Shown piece by piece: positions 11,218-21,565 of a DNA stretch of 64,000 nt. The position numbers and the translations under genes were made by a program. Location of the stretch: NCBI GenBank assembly GCA_963575745.1, contig CAUYUJ010002718.1:1-64000 (forward strand). Direction: 5' to 3'. This DNA comes from Prorocentrum cordatum. Taxonomy: Eukaryota > Sar > Dinophyceae > Prorocentrales > Prorocentraceae. How positions within the stretch are numbered: the first letter of the stretch is position 1; each line of letters opens with the position of its first letter. The notes beneath the pieces are model-generated. The model was not told the DNA's origin, did no database searches, and was given only the letters and a program-made list of their open reading frames with translations.

Positions 11218-11343
11218 GGAGGAGGAGGAGGAGGAGGAAACAGGAGGAGGTGGAAGAGGAGGAGGGGAGGAGCAGGAGGAGGAGGAGGAGGAGGAGGAGG
11301 AGGAGGAGGAGGAGGGAGGAGGAGGAGGAGGAGGAGGAGAAAC

Positions 11344-11374
<31 letters not shown>

Positions 11375-11610
11375 GGAAGAGGAGGAGCAGGAGAGGAGGA
11401 GGAGGAGGAGGAGGAGGAGGAGAGGAGGAGGGGAGGAGGAGGAGGAGGAGGAGGAGGAGGAAGAGGAGGAGGAGGAGGAGGAGGAGGAAAAGGAGGGGGA
11501 TGGGAAGGGGGGCGGAGGCGGAGGGGGAGGAGGCGGAGACGGAGGCGGAGGCGGATGCGGAGGGGGAGGGGGGAGAGGAGGAGGAGGAGGAGGAGGAGGA
11601 GGAGGAGGAC
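11138..11610. repeat. (GGA)n polypurine tract, about 470 bp
   Basis: Plus strand almost entirely A and G: AGG units with AAG and GGGG variants and rare T or C. Open frames over it encode poly-Glu or poly-Gly/Arg and are artefacts. Confidence 0.9.
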
Positions 11611-12110
11611 GCAGGACGCAGCATAGAACGGCGAAGCATCCGAGAACGCAACGACGACTATATAATACTGGGCGAGGGTGATGCAACATCAGCCCTCAAG
11701 GAAAACCAAGCAAATTACGGATTAGACTGGACGAGCCTGATCCCAGTTGCTGGGTGCCTGCCTTCCGAGAGCCAGTCCCTGGCTCGCCGGCGGGCAGGGT
11801 TAGGGGGCTTCGTGGGGCAGGGCTCACCGAGGGCCTCGATCTTGGCCGAGCCCAGGGCAACTCGGGCCCCGCAAAGCCCACAGAACAGGAAGGACCCTGC
11901 CCTGTGAATATGGTGCCCGTGGCACACGAGAAGACTCCCACCCGCCTCCGCCCCCAAACTGGCAGCAGCAGCGGCACAGGCAGCCTCACCCTCCCCCTCG
12001 GCATGATGGCGCCAACCGAGCCGCTCGGCAAGAGCAGCAAGCTGGCGCAGCATCGGCCCAGGCTCACACTTAGCCCCTGGCTTGTGCAACGACTTGGCAC
12101 TGGCTGGAGT
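11611..12110. other. No gene identified
   Basis: Mixed unique sequence between two GGA tracts; nothing recognisable on either strand. Confidence 0.4.
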
Positions 12111-12340
12111 CCAGGAGGAGGAGGAGGAGGAGGAGGAGGCGGAGGAGGAGGAGGAGGAGGAGGAGGAGGAGCAGGAGGAGGAGGCGGAGGAGGAGGAGGA
12201 GGAGGGGGAGGGAAAGGGGTGCGGAGGCGGAGGTGGAGGAGGCGGAGGCGGAGGCGGAGATGGAGGGGGAAGATGAGGATGAGGAGGAGGAAGAAGAGGA
12301 GGAGGAGGAGGAGGAGGAGGAGGAGGAGGGGGAGGATGGG
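12111..12340. repeat. (GGA)n/(GGAGGC)n tract
   Basis: Second long polypurine tract, with GGC interspersions around 12215-12260. Confidence 0.9.
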
Positions 12341-12341
12341 G

Positions 12342-12620
12342 GTACAGCCGGACCTAAGCCAAGAGAAACTCATTCAAGAACACGAGACCCTCCGCCGGCC
12401 ACCATGAAGAGCAGACAAGGGTGCCCTCCCCCAGGATGCACAAGAACATCCAACAGGCACGAAGAGCATTAGGGCACCCTCCCCAGCAACCGAAGAACGT
12501 CAGGCTCCGACTGTAGTATAGCCCTCCGCCAGGATGCACAAGAATATCTAACAGGCACGAAGAGCATTAGGGTGCCCTCCCCAGCAACCGAAGAACGTCA
12601 GGCTCCGACTGCAGTATGGG
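12342..12620. mobile_element. MITE-like element, TACAGTCGG TIR family, with partial tandem second copy
   Basis: Starts TACAGCCGGACC near 12343 and ends CTCCGACTGTAGTA near 12516. The right half (CCTCCGCCAGGATGCACAAGAA..CAGGCTCCGACTG) is then repeated once more to about 12617. The interior (GCCCTCCCCCAGGATGCACA, ACATCCAACAGG, GAAGAGCATTAGGG) matches 41236-41409. Confidence 0.65.
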
Positions 12621-13573
12621 GGGGGGGTAGCGAATCGGCTCGTGCAGCTGGCTTTCCTGGCGCAGCGAGGCGCCAGTGTGTCAAGGAGTGCGCCAGACGA
12701 CGGAGCCGAGACCAGCTGCACATGCAGCAGACGCCGCACACTCGTCCGACCCGAAGAGACGAGGGCGGGCCACGAGCATCGAAGATAGAGGTCCGAGGAC
12801 CGACAAGTTCAGCGCAATCCTGGCCTCTGGAGGCCGTTTCGGCCCCCGGCGAGGGCGGGCTACGAGCATCGATGATCGAGATCCGAGCACCGACAAGTTC
12901 AGCTCAAATTCCGACCTCTGGAGGCCGTTTCGGCCCCTGGGGCCGCATGGACGTCCAATGGCGACAACAAGCAGAGCCGACAGAGCGAACGAAGCCGACC
13001 GAAACCGACGTGCCGAAACCAGCCCAGAAGGGCGCAGCGACGCGGCAACCGACAGAACCGAATCGAACCGACCGAATGCAGCCGACTGCGACGCAGCCCA
13101 ACCGACCGAACGGCGAAAATCCTTGGACAGTCAAGCATTGAACTGGACTGAAAGATGTGCCTGCAAGAGCGTCTACGCGACTGAGCGGGGCTGGGCTGGA
13201 GCTCCCGAGAAAAGGCCGTTCATCTGATGCGTCAGGCAAGCTTGCCGCGGTCAGCAGGCCAACTCCTGCTGCAGAAAACAATGCTCCAGCTCGCTCCACG
13301 CTGGCGTTCTGGCCGAATCGATCCACGCATCCGCCTCGGCGGCAATGCCGCATGCTCGCGTATGTGTATCCGACTCTGATCCGCCACGGATCAAGGAGGA
13401 TCAGTCCAGGGACCGACCTTGAGCGGATCTCGGTCGTCGTCAATCGATCCGCCGAGAATCGGGGGGAGACCGCGGCTTCTGGGCCCCTCTGTGGCTCTCC
13501 GAGGGCCTCGGGTCCAGGGAGCTCTAGAGACTCCAGGAGATATCCAGCCACGTAACTTCGAGCTTCGCTTGGC
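12621..13573. repeat. Mixed sequence with a 90-bp tandem duplication
   Basis: GAGGGCGGGCYACGAGCATC starts at 12761 and again at 12851. It is followed both times by GACAAGTTCAGC..CCTCTGGAGGCCGTTTCGGCCCC. A short (ACCGA)-like run lies at 12965-13110. No gene is recognised in the rest. Confidence 0.6.
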
Positions 13574-13759
13574 ACCTACAGTCGGGGCGTTGACCTAAGG
13601 AACCCCAAATAAGGAACGAGGCCCCTTTTTCTCATAAGCTAAACTTCGATCCCCCATGGGAAACCTCAGGAAAACCCAAGGCAAACTGTGAAGCAATCGA
13701 GGAACACCGAGCCCCTCCCCAACGAGAAGGGTTCCTTCTTCAGCGCCCCGACTGTAGGT
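13574..13759. mobile_element. MITE-like element, TACAGTCGG TIR family, complete copy
   Basis: Perfect 16-bp inverted ends: ACCTACAGTCGGGGCG on the left and its complement on the right, total 186 bp. The interior (GTTGACCTAAGGAACCC, AATAAGGAACGAGG, AACACCGAGCCCCTCCCC, GGGTTCCTTCTTCAG) is shared with 38386-38567. No coding capacity. Confidence 0.8.
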
Positions 13760-14045
13760 CACCTGCCTTCGCGCATCGCGCACCGCGGTGCGCGACTCGC
13801 GGTTCTAGCCCCCGCGCCGCCGCCCTGGAGAAGGGCGCCTCGCCAACCCAAGCCGCGAGTTGCGAAGCGCGATTCTCTCTGCACCCCTATGTGTGACCTG
13901 GCCAACAGCACACGTCGTCCAAAACATCACCTGGCCGACCCGAACGTGGGACCCGGGAGCCCATCCGGAAGGGAAGGGCTCCTGCGGCGCGCCGAAGCAC
14001 CCAGGAAGTCAGGCTTCCGCGGAAGAAAAAAAAATCCCCCGAGCT
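13760..14045. repeat. GC-rich dispersed repeat
   Basis: The segment CCGCCCTGGAGAAGGGCGCC..CCAACCCAAGCCGCGAG with TCGCGC flanks resembles 40190-40250, 45050-45130 and 45455-45565. A dispersed family of about 100 bp; boundaries unclear. Confidence 0.45.
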
Positions 14046-14170
14046 GGCCATCGCTCGGACGTCCACTCCATGCGTTTTTTTGGTTTCGTGCGTGTTTTTT
14101 TCGCCAAATGATCAAGGATGCTCCTCGATGGTCCTCGCCGAAGGAAAAATGCACACGTCCGAGCGATGCC
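14046..14170. mobile_element. MITE-like element, CATCGCTCGGACG TIR family, copy 2
   Basis: The 125-bp element has inverted ends CATCGCTCGGACGT / ACGTCCGAGCGATG. Its interior matches the copy at 427-553 apart from scattered substitutions. Confidence 0.75.
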
Positions 14171-14850
14171 AAGCGAACTCTCAGCCGCGAAGGTGCCCGC
14201 ACGCGGGGGCGCAACCAGAGGAGGAAAAGCGCTGGAGCCCGGACTGCAAGTGCAGTGCAGCGCAACACTCTAACAAAAATCATTGTGGTAAAATTGTGCT
14301 AGCAATTGCGCTGAAGTAGCTTGTTCTGGGGTTTCAAGCAAGGCTGCACCGGAACCGCGTTCTACTGTTCTGTTCCGTTCTGCTGCTGAACATGTTCAGC
14401 TTTGTTCGGGTCGTTCTGTTTTCGTTATGGTGTTTCGAACATGTCCGAACAACGTTTTAAGTCAGAACAAAACAGAATGCGCCACGAGCGCTCGAACAAC
14501 ACAAACAACAAGAGCACTCGCGAGTGAACAACAAAAAGCGCAACAAAACGCAACGCCAGCCTGTCGTCAACAAAACGCGCAACAAAACACGAGGGCGCCG
14601 AAGCGAAAGGGGGCGAACATGAAGGCGCCAAATCAAAAGGGCGCCGAAACAAAACGAAACAAAACAAAGCAGAAGCGAAAGAGGCGGGGGAAAACGAAAG
14701 GGAAGGCGGGGGACAGCGAAGACGGACAGGGAAAGGAAGGGTAAAGGCAAAAGGGAGGGCGGGGTGATAGCGAACATGGTTTAACTACGAAAAAAAGGGA
14801 GAATGCAGAAACAAACAACGAATTGCGCAGAGAACAACTCAAGGGCGCCA
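14171..14850. other. AT-richer stretch with GTTC/GAAC palindromes, no gene
   Basis: Contains repeated TTCTG, GTTCG and GAACA words forming small inverted repeats (for example GTTTCGAACATGTCCGAAC at 14429), then an A-rich plus strand. No protein family recognised. Confidence 0.4.
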
Positions 14851-15262
14851 GGAAAAAAAAGAAGTGCGCCGCAGAAAGCGAAGGCCGCCGAAAAAAGAAA
14901 AGGGCGTCAGATAAAACAAGCACTAAAACCGCAGTAACAAAGCGAAGGCCGCCGAAACCAAGCGAAGGCGCCGAACAAAAACGAAGGACTATGAACAAAA
15001 TGAAAGGGTGAGAAACAAAAAGCCAGGGACGATGCGAAGGCCACCGAACAAAGAAAACAAAACAACAAACGAAGGCCACCGAAAAAAGCAAAGGGTGCCG
15101 AACAAAAAACGAAACCCGCCGAGCAAAGCGACGGCCACCGAAAAAAGCGACGGGCGCCGAGAAAAGCGAAGGCCGCCGAGAAAAGCGAAGGCCACCGAGA
15201 AGAGTGAAGGCCGCCGAGAAAGGCGAAGGCCGCAGAAAAAAGCGAAGGCCGCCGGCCTTTTC
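14851..15262. repeat. Minisatellite, about 18-bp period
   Basis: Units close to AAAAGCGAAGGCCGCCGA, most regular at 15040-15250. It stops where the PLAC8 array begins. Confidence 0.75.
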
Positions 15263-15269
15263 CGGAACC

Positions 15270-15470
15270 GAAAGTTCGAGCCTTCCGCCCCAAGGAGCCC
15301 CAAGGAGGCTCCAAGAGACCCCAAGAGGCCCCCGAGAGGCCCCCAAGAGGCGCCCAAGAGGCCCCCAAGAGGTCCCCAAGAGGCTCCCGAGAGGCCCCCA
15401 AGAGGCCCCAAAACAGCCCGCAAGAGGCCCCAAAACCGCCTCCAGGAGGCCCCCGAGAGGCCTCCCGTCT
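15270..15470. repeat. GGCCTCTTGGGG-type minisatellite (first spacer edge)
   Basis: Degenerate 10-12 bp units CCCCAAGAGGCC on the plus strand. The same repeat fills the spacers at about 17820-18360, 20735-20990, 23370-23630, 26010-26280, 29675-29930, 32300-32800 and 34995-35370. Frames across it give GASWGPLGGLLGAS-like products, which are not genes. Confidence 0.85.
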
Positions 15471-16039
15471 CCCATGAGATTCCAACTAACATCCAGGCTT
15501 ATGACCCAGAGCCCAGGCACGGGGGCGTGACTTGCCGTAGGCAGCTGGATACTCGATCCTCCCTGCTCCGTGCCCCTGGAGGCCCCCAGGGGCCCCCAAA
15601 AGCCGAGACTGTCCCAAGCCTCGATCTTGCAGGAGGATTGACCTGACCGTTCGCTCCCTCCGGCGCGCCGCGCCGCGAGCGGGCGGCCCATCCGCTCTCT
15701 GATGGGCCGTTCTGGGGCCGTCTTCTGGTGCGGCCAGTGCTTTTATGGATGGCTGCTGGCACGTGCGAGGAAGATGCTGCGCGACGTGCCCGCCCCATGG
15801 CGGCGGCACCGGCGGAGAGAGGTTGCCAGGCCTGCACAGGGGGCAGAGCATCTCGCTGGGACAGGTTAGATGTCATGCCCTCAGCGTCGGGCCAGTCCAC
15901 GTTTGCACCCAATTAGGGCGGCGCCGAGGGACTGCGTACCGAAAAAGGCAGGTGGCCATGACTCGCGTTCTTCACGAACTGCTCGCGCGGGAAGGACAGC
16001 GGATCAGGAGAGCAGCCAGGGCTCGGCAGGGATTGGCTG

Positions 16040-17101
16040 CTACTTGGGGTCTGCTACCTTCCCCGCCGTGCCCAGCTTCACTGGGACCGCGGGAGCTCCC
16101 ACCGGCTGTCCGACCACGGCTGAGGGCCGCATCGCCCCCGGGGGGGCCCGTCCAGGTCGCCGTAAGTCCTCGCAAACGGGCTTGAGCAGGTTTCCATCAC
16201 CCAATCGGAAGCAGCACTTGGTATGAACATTGGTGATCTCGTCCACCTGCCTGCCCTCCTGCACGGCCATGCAGAAGGGGAACCACCAATAGCAGCAGAA
16301 GTCCTTCGTCCACCGACTCTCGGGCGCCGGGTCCCCGAGTGCCTCGCGGAGCTTCATTCTCTGGCCAGCGAGCCAGGCCGCCAGCAACATATGCGAAAAG
16401 AATGCGCCCGTGCCCATCAGACCATCGGACCAGTTGTCGTCAGACCAGCCGTCCCAACTGACCATCATGGGCATGAGTATCTTCCACACCACGGCTATGA
16501 GCTGGCCGGACAACCAGACTGCCACGACGGCGTGGACGTACGCAAAATAGCCGGGCCCGCCGATGTTCGCCGCCGTGTAGGTGTCGCCGAGCCTGGCACC
16601 GAGACAGAGGCAGGCGTACCAGCAATAGACGTGGTCCTGCAAGCAGCAGTCGCCGCAGCAGGTGTACCTCCACACGCCACCACTCCATGCGATCGCGAGG
16701 CTGAGTTGGGGATTGCCCTCCCAGCCCTGCCAGGGCCCCCGCTTGTCGACGATCCCGCGTTTGTAGAGGAAGGCACCGACATAAGTTAGGACGATGCTGA
16801 TGATCACAGCCAGTATCCATTGGAATTCACTGGACTGGGGATTCGACCAGGGAGCGTCTGCGTCTTCCTGCTTGGAAAGGCGGCGCGAGTCCACATGGAG
16901 CGTGCCATTGAGATACGGCCACGCCGCCCATTCGGGTGCCCCCGCGGAGAGCACCTCCAATTGTGCCTGGCCTGACTCCAGTAGCACGCCCTTCAGAGCC
17001 TCCAGCACCGCGGCGTCGAAGTGACCCCCCACGGACCAATGGAGCGCATGGAAGAGAAGCATCGCGGGGTGTCCCAGCAGTGACACGATCAACAGAAGCA
17101 T
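16040..17101 (-). CDS. PLAC8-type cysteine-rich membrane protein, copy 1
   Basis: Encodes 353 residues from an ATG 66 nt downstream of a fossil spliced leader. Residues 1-20 form a hydrophobic signal-like start (MLLLIVSLLG). Residues 21-92 are a probable lumenal or extracellular segment with one NGT glycosylation sequon (65-67). Residues 94-113 are a clear membrane helix. The PLAC8-like part follows: CCGDCC at 148-153, then YCWYACLCLGARLGDTY at 159-175, hydrophobic stretches at 185-212 and 230-247, then DFCCYWWFPFCMAVQEGRQ at 267-285. The closing pattern (D-CC-x6-C-x3-QE-x-R) is the hallmark of PLAC8 proteins, small Cys-rich membrane-associated proteins linked to cell size, metal tolerance or Ca transport in other eukaryotes; the role here is unknown. 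The tail (311-353) is Pro/Ala-rich. No intron is needed. Compared with other copies it has L41, V70 and K77. Confidence 0.8.
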   Translation of the reverse strand: MLLLIVSLLGHPAMLLFHALHWSVGGHFDAAVLEALKGVLLESGQAQLEVLSAGAPEWAAWPYLNGTLHVDSRRLSKQEDADAPWSNPQSSEFQWILAVIISIVLTYVGAFLYKRGIVDKRGPWQGWEGNPQLSLAIAWSGGVWRYTCCGDCCLQDHVYCWYACLCLGARLGDTYTAANIGGPGYFAYVHAVVAVWLSGQLIAVVWKILMPMMVSWDGWSDDNWSDGLMGTGAFFSHMLLAAWLAGQRMKLREALGDPAPESRWTKDFCCYWWFPFCMAVQEGRQVDEITNVHTKCCFRLGDGNLLKPVCEDLRRPGRAPPGAMRPSAVVGQPVGAPAVPVKLGTAGKVADPK

Positions 17102-17167
17102 CGCGAGTCTGAAGCACTCGATGCAGTCTGCCCACGCAGCCGATGAACAAAATCAAACGACGCTGTC

Positions 17168-17189
17168 CTTGAGCCAAAACGGCTATACG
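17168..17189 (-). promoter_or_regulatory. Fossil dinoflagellate spliced leader, copy 1
   Basis: Minus strand reads CGTATAGCCGTTTTGGCTCAAG-like sequence. The last 18 nt match the canonical leader at 17 positions (A to G in TAGCCATTTT), and the first bases are altered. It ends in AG, so it could still serve as the trans-splice acceptor. It sits 66 nt before the ATG at 17101. Confidence 0.85.
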
Positions 17190-18932
17190 AATCGTCTTGG
17201 GGCCGTCGAGGTGCCGCCATGGAGGCCAGCAAGGAGCCTACGAGGCAATGTTGGGACCACCTTGGGTCCATCTGGGGACACCTAGGGCCGTCTTGGGGCG
17301 TCTTGAAGGCCCACTGGGCCCTGTAAGAGGCCTCTCCTACGAGGACTTGATTTTCCCGAGTCTCTGGCTCCCGAAACTCTCGACCCCTAGCCCAGGAAAC
17401 GCTGTACAGTGTGAGTCCTGCTCCACAGCCAAAGGGCCCAGAAGCGCCCCTGGACACCGAAAACTGGGGAGAAGGCTCCAACGCGATTCTTTCCGAGTCG
17501 CTGAAGTCTGGATCCGCTCCGCTTCAAAGTCGGCCTCTGCGGACCTCATGGGGATCGCTCCGACCAGAATATTTCGAGGCGGATCCCGCCCTGCGTCGAG
17601 GGCACCCCAGGAGGCCCCAAGGGGCACAGCAAAACATTCAGCAAAACTGAATCCGCCACCGTGGTCCCTGGCACGTTGAGGGGTGGCAGAATGCCAAGTG
17701 CTGTCTGGTAGGGTGTTGCAATCTTCTACGTAATAGGACCTTCCCTTCTCTGGGCCGCACCTCGTTGCGCGCACCGGCCATACTCCCAGGGGGTCCCTGG
17801 GCGGCCATGGCGCCTCCCTGGGGCTCCCCAAGGCTTCCATGACGGCCCAGGAGGCCCCCCCAAGACGGTCCAAGAGGACCCCGAGTCGCCGAACGATCGC
17901 TCGAAGACGGCCGAGATGGCTTCAAAATGGCGCATGAAGCTTCCAAGGTGTCCCTGGAGGCCTCCAAGAGGTCTTCCAGGAGGGCCCCCGAAGGCAAAAC
18001 ATCATTGACGTTCCTTGCGTTCTGGGAGGATTGGGGCGTTCTCGCCTTTTCGGCTTTCCGACGCTCCAAGCCGGCCCGAGAGGCCCCCAAGACCACTCCA
18101 AAACGGCCCAAGAGGCCTCCAAGAGGGCCCCAAGACGGCCTAAGAGCGCCCCAAGACGGCCCAAGAGGGCCCCGCCTCAAAAGGGGACCCCAGAGAGGGG
18201 ACACGAACCGAAAGTCCGAGCCTTCCGCCCCAAGGGGCCCCCAGGAGGCGCCCAAGAGGCCCCCAGAGGCCCCCAAGAGGCCCCCAAGAGGCCCCAAGAG
18301 GCCCCCAAGAGGCCCAAAAATGGGCTGCAAGAGGCCTCAAAACTGCCTCCAAGAGGCCTGCCATGAGATTCCAACGAACATCCACTAGGCTTATAACCCA
18401 GAGCCCAGGCACGGGAGCGGGACTTGCCGTAGGCAGCTGGATACTCGATCCTCCCTGCTCCGTGCCTCTGGAGGCCCCCAGGGGCCCCCAAAGGCCCGAG
18501 ACTGTCCCAAGCCTCGATCTTGCAGGAGGATTGACCTGACCGTTCGCTCCCTCCGGCGCGCCGCGCCGCGAGCGGGCGGCCCATCCGCTCTCTGATGGGC
18601 CGTTCTGGGGCCGTCTTCTGGTGCGGCCAGTGCTTTTATGGATGGCTGCTGGCACGTGCGAGGAAGATGCTGCGCGACGTGCCCGCCCCATGGCGGCGGC
18701 ACCGGCGGAGAGAGGTTGCCAGGCCTGCACAGGGGGCAGAGCATCTCGCTGGGACAGGTTGGATGTCATGCCCTCAGCGTCGGGCCAGTCCACGCTTCCA
18801 CCCAATTAGGGCGGCGCCGAGGGACTGCGTACCGAAAAAGGCAGGTGGCCATGACTCGCGTTCTTCACGAACTGCTCGCGCGGGAAGGACAGCGGATCAG
18901 GAGAGCAGCCAGGGCTCGGCAGGGATTGGCTG
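17190..18932 (-). other. Intergenic spacer, unit 1/2
   Basis: Representative of all spacers. About 550 bp upstream of the gene is conserved between units (17195-17760). Then comes the GGCC-rich minisatellite (17820-18360), then about 560 bp of conserved 3' flank of the next gene, including the CTCGATCTTGCAGGAGGATT phrase and the GGCGCGCCGCGCCGCGAG palindrome-like stretch. No separate gene was recognised. Open frames on both strands reflect composition. Confidence 0.6.
17997..18080. repeat. Conserved spacer core, about 85 bp (unit 1)
   Basis: AACATCATTGACGTTCCTTG..GTTCTCGCCTTTTCGGCTTTCCGACGCTCCAAG-type core embedded in the minisatellite. Identical by eye at 32463-32545 and diverged at 35108-35190 and 26726-26805. 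A weaker relative is at 50765-50800. Always next to CCAAGAGGCCCC repeats. Confidence 0.7.
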
Positions 18933-19994
18933 CTACTTGGGGTCTGCTACCTTCCCCGCCGTGCCCAGCTTCACTGGGACCGCGGGAGCTCCCACCGGCT
19001 GTCCGACCACGGCTGAGGGCCGCATCGCCCCCGGGGGGGCCCGTCCAGGTCGCCGTAAGTCCTCGCAAACGGGCTTGAGCAGGTTTCCATCACCCAATCG
19101 GAAGCAGCACTTGGTATGGACATTGGTGATCTCGTCCACCTGCCTGCCCTCCTGCACGGCCATGCAGAAGGGGAACCACCAATAGCAGCAGAAGTCCTTC
19201 GTCCACCGACTCTCGGGCGCCGGGTCCCCGAGTGCCTCGCGGAGCTTCATTCTCTGGCCAGCGAGCCAGGCCGCCAGCAACATATGCGAAAAGAATGCGC
19301 CCGTGCCCATCAGACCATCGGACCAGTTGTCGTCAGACCAGCCGTCCCAACTGACCATCATGGGCATGAGTATCTTCCACACCACGGCTATGAGCTGGCC
19401 GGACAACCAGACTGCCACGACGGCGTGGACGTACGCAAAATAGCCGGGCCCGCCGATGTTCGCCGCCGTGTAGGTGTCGCCGAGCCTGGCACCGAGACAG
19501 AGGCAGGCGTACCAGCAATAGACGTGGTCCTGCAAGCAGCAGTCGCCGCAGCAGGTGTACCTCCACACGCCACCACTCCATGCGATCGCGAGGCTGAGTT
19601 GGGGATTGCCCTCCCAGCCCTGCCAGGGCCCCCGCTTGTCGACGATCCCGCGTTTGTAGAGGAAGGCACCGACATAAGTTAGGACGATGCTGATGATCAC
19701 AGCCAGTATCCATTGGAATTCACTGGACTGGGGATTCGACCAGGGAGCGCCTGCGTCTTCCTGCTGGGAAAGGCGGCGCGAGTCCGCATGGAGCGTGCCA
19801 TTGAGATACGGCCACGCCGCCCATTCGGGTGCCCCCGCGGAGAGCACCTCGAGTTGTGCCTGGCCTGACTCCGGTAGCACGCCCTTCAGAGCCTCCAGCA
19901 CCGCGGCGTCGAAGTGACCCCCCACGGACCAATGGAGCGCATGGAAGAGAAGCATCGCGGGGTGTCCCAGCAGAGACACGATCAACAGAAGCAT
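18933..19994 (-). CDS. PLAC8-type membrane protein, copy 2
   Basis: Full-length 353 codons. It differs from copy 1 by P41, A70, Q77 and G82, all in the N-terminal segment before the membrane helix. From residue 94 to the end I see no amino-acid difference. The fossil leader is again 66 nt upstream. Confidence 0.8.
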   Translation of the reverse strand: MLLLIVSLLGHPAMLLFHALHWSVGGHFDAAVLEALKGVLPESGQAQLEVLSAGAPEWAAWPYLNGTLHADSRRLSQQEDAGAPWSNPQSSEFQWILAVIISIVLTYVGAFLYKRGIVDKRGPWQGWEGNPQLSLAIAWSGGVWRYTCCGDCCLQDHVYCWYACLCLGARLGDTYTAANIGGPGYFAYVHAVVAVWLSGQLIAVVWKILMPMMVSWDGWSDDNWSDGLMGTGAFFSHMLLAAWLAGQRMKLREALGDPAPESRWTKDFCCYWWFPFCMAVQEGRQVDEITNVHTKCCFRLGDGNLLKPVCEDLRRPGRAPPGAMRPSAVVGQPVGAPAVPVKLGTAGKVADPK

Positions 19995-20060
19995 CGCGAG
20001 TCTGAAGCACTCGATGCAATCTGCCCACGCAGCCGATGAACAAAATCAAACGACGCTGTC

Positions 20061-20082
20061 CTTGAGCCAAAACGGCTATACG
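20061..20082 (-). promoter_or_regulatory. Fossil spliced leader, copy 2
   Basis: Same altered leader as in copy 1, ending 66 nt before the ATG at 19994. Confidence 0.85.
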
Positions 20083-21565
20083 AATCGTCTTGGGGCCGTC
20101 GAGGTGCCGCCATGGAGGCCAGCAAGGAGCCTACGAGGCAATGTTGGGACCACCTTGGTTCCATCTGGGAGCACCTAGGGCCGTCTTGGGCCGCCTTGAA
20201 GGCCCACTGGGCCCTGTAAGAGGCCTCTCATCAGAGGACTTGATTTTCTCGAGTCTCTGGCTCCCGAGACTCTCGACCCCTAGCCCAGGAAACGCTGTAC
20301 AGTGTGAGTCCTGCTCCACAGCCAAAGGGTCCAGAAGCGCTCCTGGACGCCGAAACCTGTGGAAAAAGCTCCAGCGCTATTCTTTCCGAGTCGCTGGAAG
20401 TCTGGACTCGCTCCGCTTCAAAGTCGGCCTCTGCGGACCTCATGGGGATCGCTCCGACCATAATATTTCGAGGCGGATCCCGCCCTGCGTCGAGGGCACC
20501 CCAGGAGGCCCCAAGGGGCACAGCAAAACATTCAGCAAAACTGAATCCGCCACCGTGGTCCCTAGCACGTTGAGGGGTGGCAGAATGCCAAGTGCTGTCT
20601 GGTAGGGTTCTGCAATCTTCTACGTAAAGGGACCTTCCCTTCTCCAGGCCGCACCTCGTTGCGCGCACCGGCCATACTCCCAGGGGGTCCCTGGGCGGCC
20701 ATGGCGCCTCCCTGGGGCCCCCCAAAGCTTCCATGACGGCCCAAGAGGCCTCCAAAAGGGCCCCAAGACGGCCTGAGAGCGCCCCAAGACGGCCCAAGAG
20801 AGCCCCGCCCCAAAAGGGGACCCCAGAGAGGGAACACGAACCGAAAGTCCGAGCCTTCCGCCCCAAGGGACCCCCAGGAGGCGCCCAAGAGGCCCCCAGA
20901 GGCCCCCAAGAGGCCTCCAAGAGGCCCCAAGAGGCCCCCAAGAGGCCCAAAAATGGGCTGCAAGAGGCCTCAAAACTGCCTCCAAGAGGCCTGCCATGAG
21001 ATTCCAACGAACATCCACTAGGCTTATAACCCAGAGCCCAGGCACGGGGGCGGGACTTGCCGTAGGCAGCTGGATACTCGATCCTCCCTGCTCCGTGCCT
21101 CTGGAGGCCCCCAGGGGCCCCCAAAGGCCCGAGACTGTCCCAAGCCTCGATCTTGCAGGAGGATTGACCTGACCGTTCGCTCCCTCCGGCGCGCCGCGCC
21201 GCGAGCGGGCGGCCCATCCGCTCTCTGATGGGCCGTTCTGGGGCCGTCTTCTGGTGCGGCCAGTGCTTTTATGGATGGCTGCTGGCACGTGCGAGGAAGA
21301 TGCTGCGCGACGTGCCCGCCCCATGGCGGCGGCACCGGCGGAGAGAGGTTGCCAGGCCTGCACAGGGGGGCAGAGCATCTCGCTGGGACAGGTGAATGTC
21401 ATGCCCTCAGCGTCGGGCCAGTCCACGCTTCCACCCAATTAGGGCGGCGCCGAGGGACTGCGTACCGAAAAAGGCAGGTGGCCATGACTCGCGTTCTTCA
21501 CGAACTGCTCGCGCGGGAAGGACAGCGGATCAGGAGAGCAGCCAGGGCTCGGCAGGGATTGGCTG

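Noticed and set aside
11138-12407. Long poly-Glu, poly-Pro and poly-Gly open frames over GGA/CCT tracts
   Set aside because: Open in all frames on both strands because trinucleotide repeats lack stops.
13574-13759. Rho-independent terminator or structural RNA
   Set aside because: The inverted ends are far apart, recur with a fixed interior elsewhere and fit a small transposon better.
15499-15912. Minus-strand open frames downstream of each PLAC8-type gene
   Set aside because: They run from conserved 3' flank into the minisatellite and give GASWGPLGG-type repeats; no sign of coding beyond composition.
16223-16789. Plus-strand 188-codon open frame in every array unit
   Set aside because: It lies antisense to the PLAC8-type gene, shows no family motif, and is conserved only because the sense gene is.
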